From contig DATGUM010000032.1 in the NCBI GenBank assembly GCA_035301345.1, positions 62,001 through 126,000 of the forward strand: a DNA stretch of 64,000 nucleotides, written 5' to 3'. Both the position numbers and the translations under genes were made by a program. The stretch is from CALAMD01 sp035301345. Lineage in GTDB: Bacteria; Bacillota; Bacilli; Bacillales; Amphibacillaceae. Under the pieces are notes generated by a model. The model was given only the letters and a program-made list of their open reading frames with translations, was not told the DNA's origin and searched no databases. Shown here piece by piece: positions 61,006-64,000 of the stretch (positions within the stretch are counted from its first letter, which is position 1; each line of letters begins with the position of its first letter).

Positions 61006-61350
61006 TTATTCTTCTTTCAAATCTCGAAGAATAGACTCAATATGATTTCCATATTCCGTCGCTTCGTCAATTTCAAAATATATTTCTGGTGTTTTACGCA
61101 ATCTAATTTTTTGACCAATTTCAGTTCGAATAAAGCCATTTGCTTTAGACAAACCAAGAAGTGTTTCTCGCTTCTTCTCTTCGTCTCCATAGACAGAAAT
61201 AAACACTTTAGCTTGTTGTAAATCTCCGGTTACTTCGACATCTGTTATCGTTACGAAACCAATTCTTGGGTCTTTTATTTTTTGCGTTAAAATGACACCT
61301 ATTTCTTTTTTTATTTCTTCTGCTACTCGATTAGCTCTTATGTTACTCAT
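61006..61350 (-). CDS. rbfA: 30S ribosome-binding factor RbfA
   Basis: A 114-aa KH-type maturation factor for the 30S subunit: NIRANRVAEEIKKEIGVILTQKIKDPRIGFVTITDVEVTGDLQQAKVFISVYG. It acts in 16S 5'-end processing and cold adaptation. AGGTGA precedes the ATG. It lies 90 bp after ylxP; the gap (61351-61440) shows no recognised element. Confidence 0.94.
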   Translation of the reverse strand: MSNIRANRVAEEIKKEIGVILTQKIKDPRIGFVTITDVEVTGDLQQAKVFISVYGDEEKKRETLLGLSKANGFIRTEIGQKIRLRKTPEIYFEIDEATEYGNHIESILRDLKEE

Positions 61351-61440
61351 TTTATCACCTCATCGTATGAACTAAATAGGTGGTTAAATCATGCGAAGTT
61401 TATATATTACTTATATGATCACATAATTATTAAAATGACA

Positions 61441-61722
61441 CTACAATCGATCCATTGTCGTTAGTGTCCGTTCGAATTCAGGAAAAGAATCAATCGTTTT
61501 TAACACTTCTTGCATCATTTGTTCTGCATGCGTCCATTCATTAGACACAGCAACTACACCTAGTTTAATCCGTTGCCATAATTGATAATAATCAATTTCA
61601 GCAACAGAAACATTATATTCTTTTCTTAATTTAGATTGAACTCTTTTTATAACTGAACGTTTATCTTTTAACGATTGTCCTTCATATAATTTACACTCTA
61701 TTTCCGCACAAATAACGATCAT
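61441..61722 (-). CDS. ylxP: DUF503 protein YlxP
   Basis: A 93-aa protein (MIVICAEIECKLYEGQSLKDKRSVIKRVQSKLRKEYNVSVAEIDY) of the YlxP/DUF503 family, always near infB and rbfA in Bacillales and proposed to assist ribosome biogenesis. Start and the infB stop overlap in ATGA, implying translational coupling. No catalytic motif is visible. Confidence 0.9.
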   Translation of the reverse strand: MIVICAEIECKLYEGQSLKDKRSVIKRVQSKLRKEYNVSVAEIDYYQLWQRIKLGVVAVSNEWTHAEQMMQEVLKTIDSFPEFERTLTTMDRL

Positions 61723-63698
61723 ACGCGTTTAATTTCTTCCATTACAAACGCTTCAATAATATCTCCAACTTTTATGTCGTTATAATCTTTTATCGTAATT
61801 CCACATTCATAGTTTTGCGCAACTTCTCTCACATCATCTTTAAAGCGTTTAAGAGCATCTACTTCCCCTTCAAATTGAACGATTCCGTCACGAATGAGGC
61901 GTACTTCTGCATTTCTCGTAATTTTACCTTCAGTGACATAACTTCCAGCAATCGTACCAATTCTCGATACTTTAAACGTTTCTCGAACTTCCGCTTGCCC
62001 AATAATCTTCTCTTCGTATTCTGGGTCAAGTAACCCTTTCATCGCTGCTTCAATTTCTTCAATTGCTTGGTAAATAACACGGTGTAAACGAATATCTACA
62101 CCTTCTGATTCAGCAGTTTTTTGTGCGTTAGCATCTGGGCGGACGTTAAATCCAATCACAATTGCATTTGATGCTGAAGCTAAAATGATATCTGATTCTG
62201 TAATTGCTCCAACACCTGTATGGATGATTTTAACTTTAACACCTTCTACTTCAATCTTTTGAAGTGAAGCTGTTAAAGCTTCTGCCGAGCCATGAACGTC
62301 TGCTTTAATAATCAAGTTGATTTCTTTAATATCACCTTGTTTAATATGCTCAAATAGGTCATCTAAACTTACTTTCGTCTGTTCTTGACGACTGTCTTGA
62401 ATATGTTTTTGCTGACGTGCTTCACCAATTTGTCTCGCTTGTCTTTCATTCGTGAAGACGACGAATTGGTCACCAGCTAAAGGTACGTCATTGATTCCAG
62501 TAATTTCAACAGGTGTTGACGGACCAGCAGATTCAATTCTTTGGCCTAAGTCGTTTGCCATCGCGCGAACACGTCCATACGTATTACCGATAACAATTGA
62601 TTCTCCGACTCTTAATGTTCCGCTTTGCACGAGTAAACTAGCTACAACTCCGCGCCCTTTATCTAACTGAGCATCGATCACTGTACCGAATGCATTCGTT
62701 TTTGGACTTGCTTTAAGTTCAGCAACTTCAGCAACGAGTAAAATCATTTCAAGTAAGTCTTCTATTCCTTCTCGGCGCTTTGCAGACACATTAACGAAAA
62801 TCGTGTCGCCACCCCAAGCTTCTGAAATAAGTTCATGTTCAGTTAATTCCTGCATCACACGGTCTGGGTTAGCAGTTTCTTTATCAATTTTATTAACAGC
62901 TACGATAATCGGTACGCCTGCAGCTTTAGCGTGGTTAATTGCTTCAACTGTTTGCGGCATAACACCGTCATCTGCTGCAACGACTAAAATAGCAATATCC
63001 GTCACTTGCGCTCCACGTGAACGCATACTTGTAAATGCTTCGTGACCAGGTGTATCTAGAAAAGTAATTTTCTTGTCATCACTTTCAATTTGATACGCTC
63101 CGATATGTTGCGTAATTCCGCCTGCTTCACCTTCTGTCACTTTCGTATGACGAATAGCATCTAGTAATGTTGTTTTACCATGGTCAACGTGACCCATAAT
63201 TGTAACAACTGCCGGACGCTCTTCTAAGTCTTTTTTGTTTTCTTTCATTCGGTACTTATCTAAATTCGTATCTTCAAGTACTTCTTCCTTTACCATTTCA
63301 ACGCCACGTTCACTAGCGATTAATTCAATTGAATCATTATCTAATTGTTGATTTTTAGCAGCCATAATTCCTAACATCATTAAATCTTTAATAATATCAT
63401 TCGTCGGAACGTCTAATTTACTTGCTAAGTCATCAACTGTCAGATCACCTGAATAAGTGATTTTCTTTAAGCCACTATCTTCCTCAACCTCTTCTGTAAC
63501 TTCTTCCTCTATTTCCTCAACGACTTCTTCTTCCTGAGCAGAATCATTAAACGTTTTATCAAGTTGTTCAATAACATCTTCAGAAATCATTGACATATGA
63601 TTCGAAATGTCAATTTCTAAGTTGTTTAATTCTTCAATGACTGTCTTACTCGTTAAATTGTTCTGTTTGGCATATTCATATACACGCATTTTTGTCAT
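61719..63698 (-). CDS. infB: Translation initiation factor IF-2
   Basis: A 659-aa GTPase that brings initiator tRNA to the 30S subunit. The G domain has G1 GHVDHGKTT (residues 169-177), LDTPGHEAF (G3) and NKIDKE (G4); the C-terminal domains with GQAEVRETFKVSRIGTIAGSYV are complete. The N-terminal extension is shorter than in B. subtilis (716 aa) and holds a Glu/Val-rich acidic run (about residues 55-74), where many IF-2 proteins are basic. GGGGGTGA precedes the ATG. Confidence 0.96.
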   Translation of the reverse strand: MTKMRVYEYAKQNNLTSKTVIEELNNLEIDISNHMSMISEDVIEQLDKTFNDSAQEEEVVEEIEEEVTEEVEEDSGLKKITYSGDLTVDDLASKLDVPTNDIIKDLMMLGIMAAKNQQLDNDSIELIASERGVEMVKEEVLEDTNLDKYRMKENKKDLEERPAVVTIMGHVDHGKTTLLDAIRHTKVTEGEAGGITQHIGAYQIESDDKKITFLDTPGHEAFTSMRSRGAQVTDIAILVVAADDGVMPQTVEAINHAKAAGVPIIVAVNKIDKETANPDRVMQELTEHELISEAWGGDTIFVNVSAKRREGIEDLLEMILLVAEVAELKASPKTNAFGTVIDAQLDKGRGVVASLLVQSGTLRVGESIVIGNTYGRVRAMANDLGQRIESAGPSTPVEITGINDVPLAGDQFVVFTNERQARQIGEARQQKHIQDSRQEQTKVSLDDLFEHIKQGDIKEINLIIKADVHGSAEALTASLQKIEVEGVKVKIIHTGVGAITESDIILASASNAIVIGFNVRPDANAQKTAESEGVDIRLHRVIYQAIEEIEAAMKGLLDPEYEEKIIGQAEVRETFKVSRIGTIAGSYVTEGKITRNAEVRLIRDGIVQFEGEVDALKRFKDDVREVAQNYECGITIKDYNDIKVGDIIEAFVMEEIKRV

Positions 63699-63725
63699 AC
63701 GTTCACCCCCGAAATTATTAATACC

Positions 63726-64000
63726 TTATAGTAACGTTTTTAGCTTCTTTGCAAAGCCCTCGTCTAAAATTGCTACTGCCACTCTACCCGTTTGACCGAT
63801 AGCGTGCGATAACACGTCCCGACTATCAACAGTTACATACGGTACTTCATACGTCTTGCATTTATCTGTTATTTTCTTAAATGTGCTCTTGCCAATATCC
63901 TCTGCGATTAATACGAGCTTCGCCTGCTTATGTTGAATATCTCTGACGATTTGTTCTTCACCGATAGAACACTTCTTCGCTCGAAACGCTAGGCCGACTA
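63726..64000 (-). CDS. ylxQ: YlxQ, L7Ae-family RNA-binding protein (5' part outside window)
   Basis: The C-terminal 91 codons of a gene that continues past the right edge. The frame reads VGLAFRAKKCSIGEEQIVRDIQ, then KLVLIAEDIGKSTFKKITDKC and DSRDVLSHAIGQTGRVAVAILDEGF, typical of the L7Ae/L30e fold that binds kink-turn RNA. The order nusA-ylxR-ylxQ-infB is standard in Bacillus. The stop codon at 63726-63728 lies 27 bp before infB. Its function in ribosome biology is not settled. Confidence 0.9.
   Translation of the reverse strand, partial: VGLAFRAKKCSIGEEQIVRDIQHKQAKLVLIAEDIGKSTFKKITDKCKTYEVPYVTVDSRDVLSHAIGQTGRVAVAILDEGFAKKLKTLL

Noticed and set aside
1..64000. CRISPR arrays, insertion sequences, prophage, tRNA and rRNA genes
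   Set aside because: No direct-repeat array, transposase, integrase or tRNA/rRNA-like sequence was seen on either strand.

Overview
The window is a chromosomal backbone segment of a low-GC Bacillota (order Bacillales). Gene content and order match two Bacillus subtilis core neighbourhoods, yqi-yqh-yqg and ymc-ymd-ymf-ylx. Nearly every intergenic gap carries a conventional Gram-positive promoter, Shine-Dalgarno site or intrinsic terminator. I saw no transposase, phage gene, CRISPR array, tRNA or rRNA. Sporulation genes that usually lie in these neighbourhoods are missing at their expected positions (spoIVB-spo0A beside recN, spoIIIAA-AH between efp and accB), so the organism is probably non-sporulating, although spoVS is retained. 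A highly acidic RodZ linker, an acidic LtaS-like ectodomain and an OLE RNA fit a halophilic or alkaliphilic lifestyle (inference).

Layout. Positions 1-4.1 kb (minus): branched-chain 2-oxo-acid dehydrogenase E1beta (partial), E1alpha, E3 and leucine dehydrogenase. 4.4-6.0 kb (plus): a DUF2627 membrane protein and an aspartokinase. 6.1-16.6 kb (minus): recN, argR, tlyA, oapA, OLE RNA, ispA, xseB, xseA, folD, nusB, yqhY, accC, accB. 16.9-20.7 kb: efp, pepQ-like peptidase, aroQ, yqhP, mntR, rhodanese. 20.9-25.2 kb: gcvPB, gcvPA and gcvT behind a tandem glycine riboswitch. 25.3-30.2 kb: yqgY, a cysteine-rich HTH regulator and the seven-gene comG competence pilus operon. 30.3-37.9 kb: aroK, yqgX, yqgW, an LTA-synthase-type enzyme, yqgQ, rhomboid protease, a ThiF/MoeB enzyme, 5-formyl-THF cyclo-ligase and rpmG. 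38.0-64.0 kb (all minus): ricA, miaB, spoVS, ymdB, rny, recA, cinA, pgsA, rodZ, ymfK, ymfI, ymfH, ymfF, an FtsK/SpoIIIE translocase, asd, mlpA, pnp, rpsO, ribF, truB, rbfA, ylxP, infB and ylxQ (partial).

The most notable element is a roughly 600-nt structured non-coding RNA at about 9845-10440 (minus), directly upstream of a 193-aa membrane protein. Its length, its hairpins, its place between ispA and tlyA and the protein partner all identify it as OLE (Ornate, Large, Extremophilic) RNA with OapA. This is one of the largest and least understood bacterial RNA classes, a membrane-associated ribonucleoprotein linked to stress tolerance. It occupies the slot where dxs lies in B. subtilis.

Other points of interest: a second structured intergenic element between rodZ and pgsA; a 15-bp palindrome between aroK and comGA; an rny gene whose perfect Shine-Dalgarno site is followed by no canonical start codon; a small DUF2759 gene and a two-cysteine rpmG; and a junction near 37.9 kb where two neighbourhoods that are distant in B. 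subtilis are joined.
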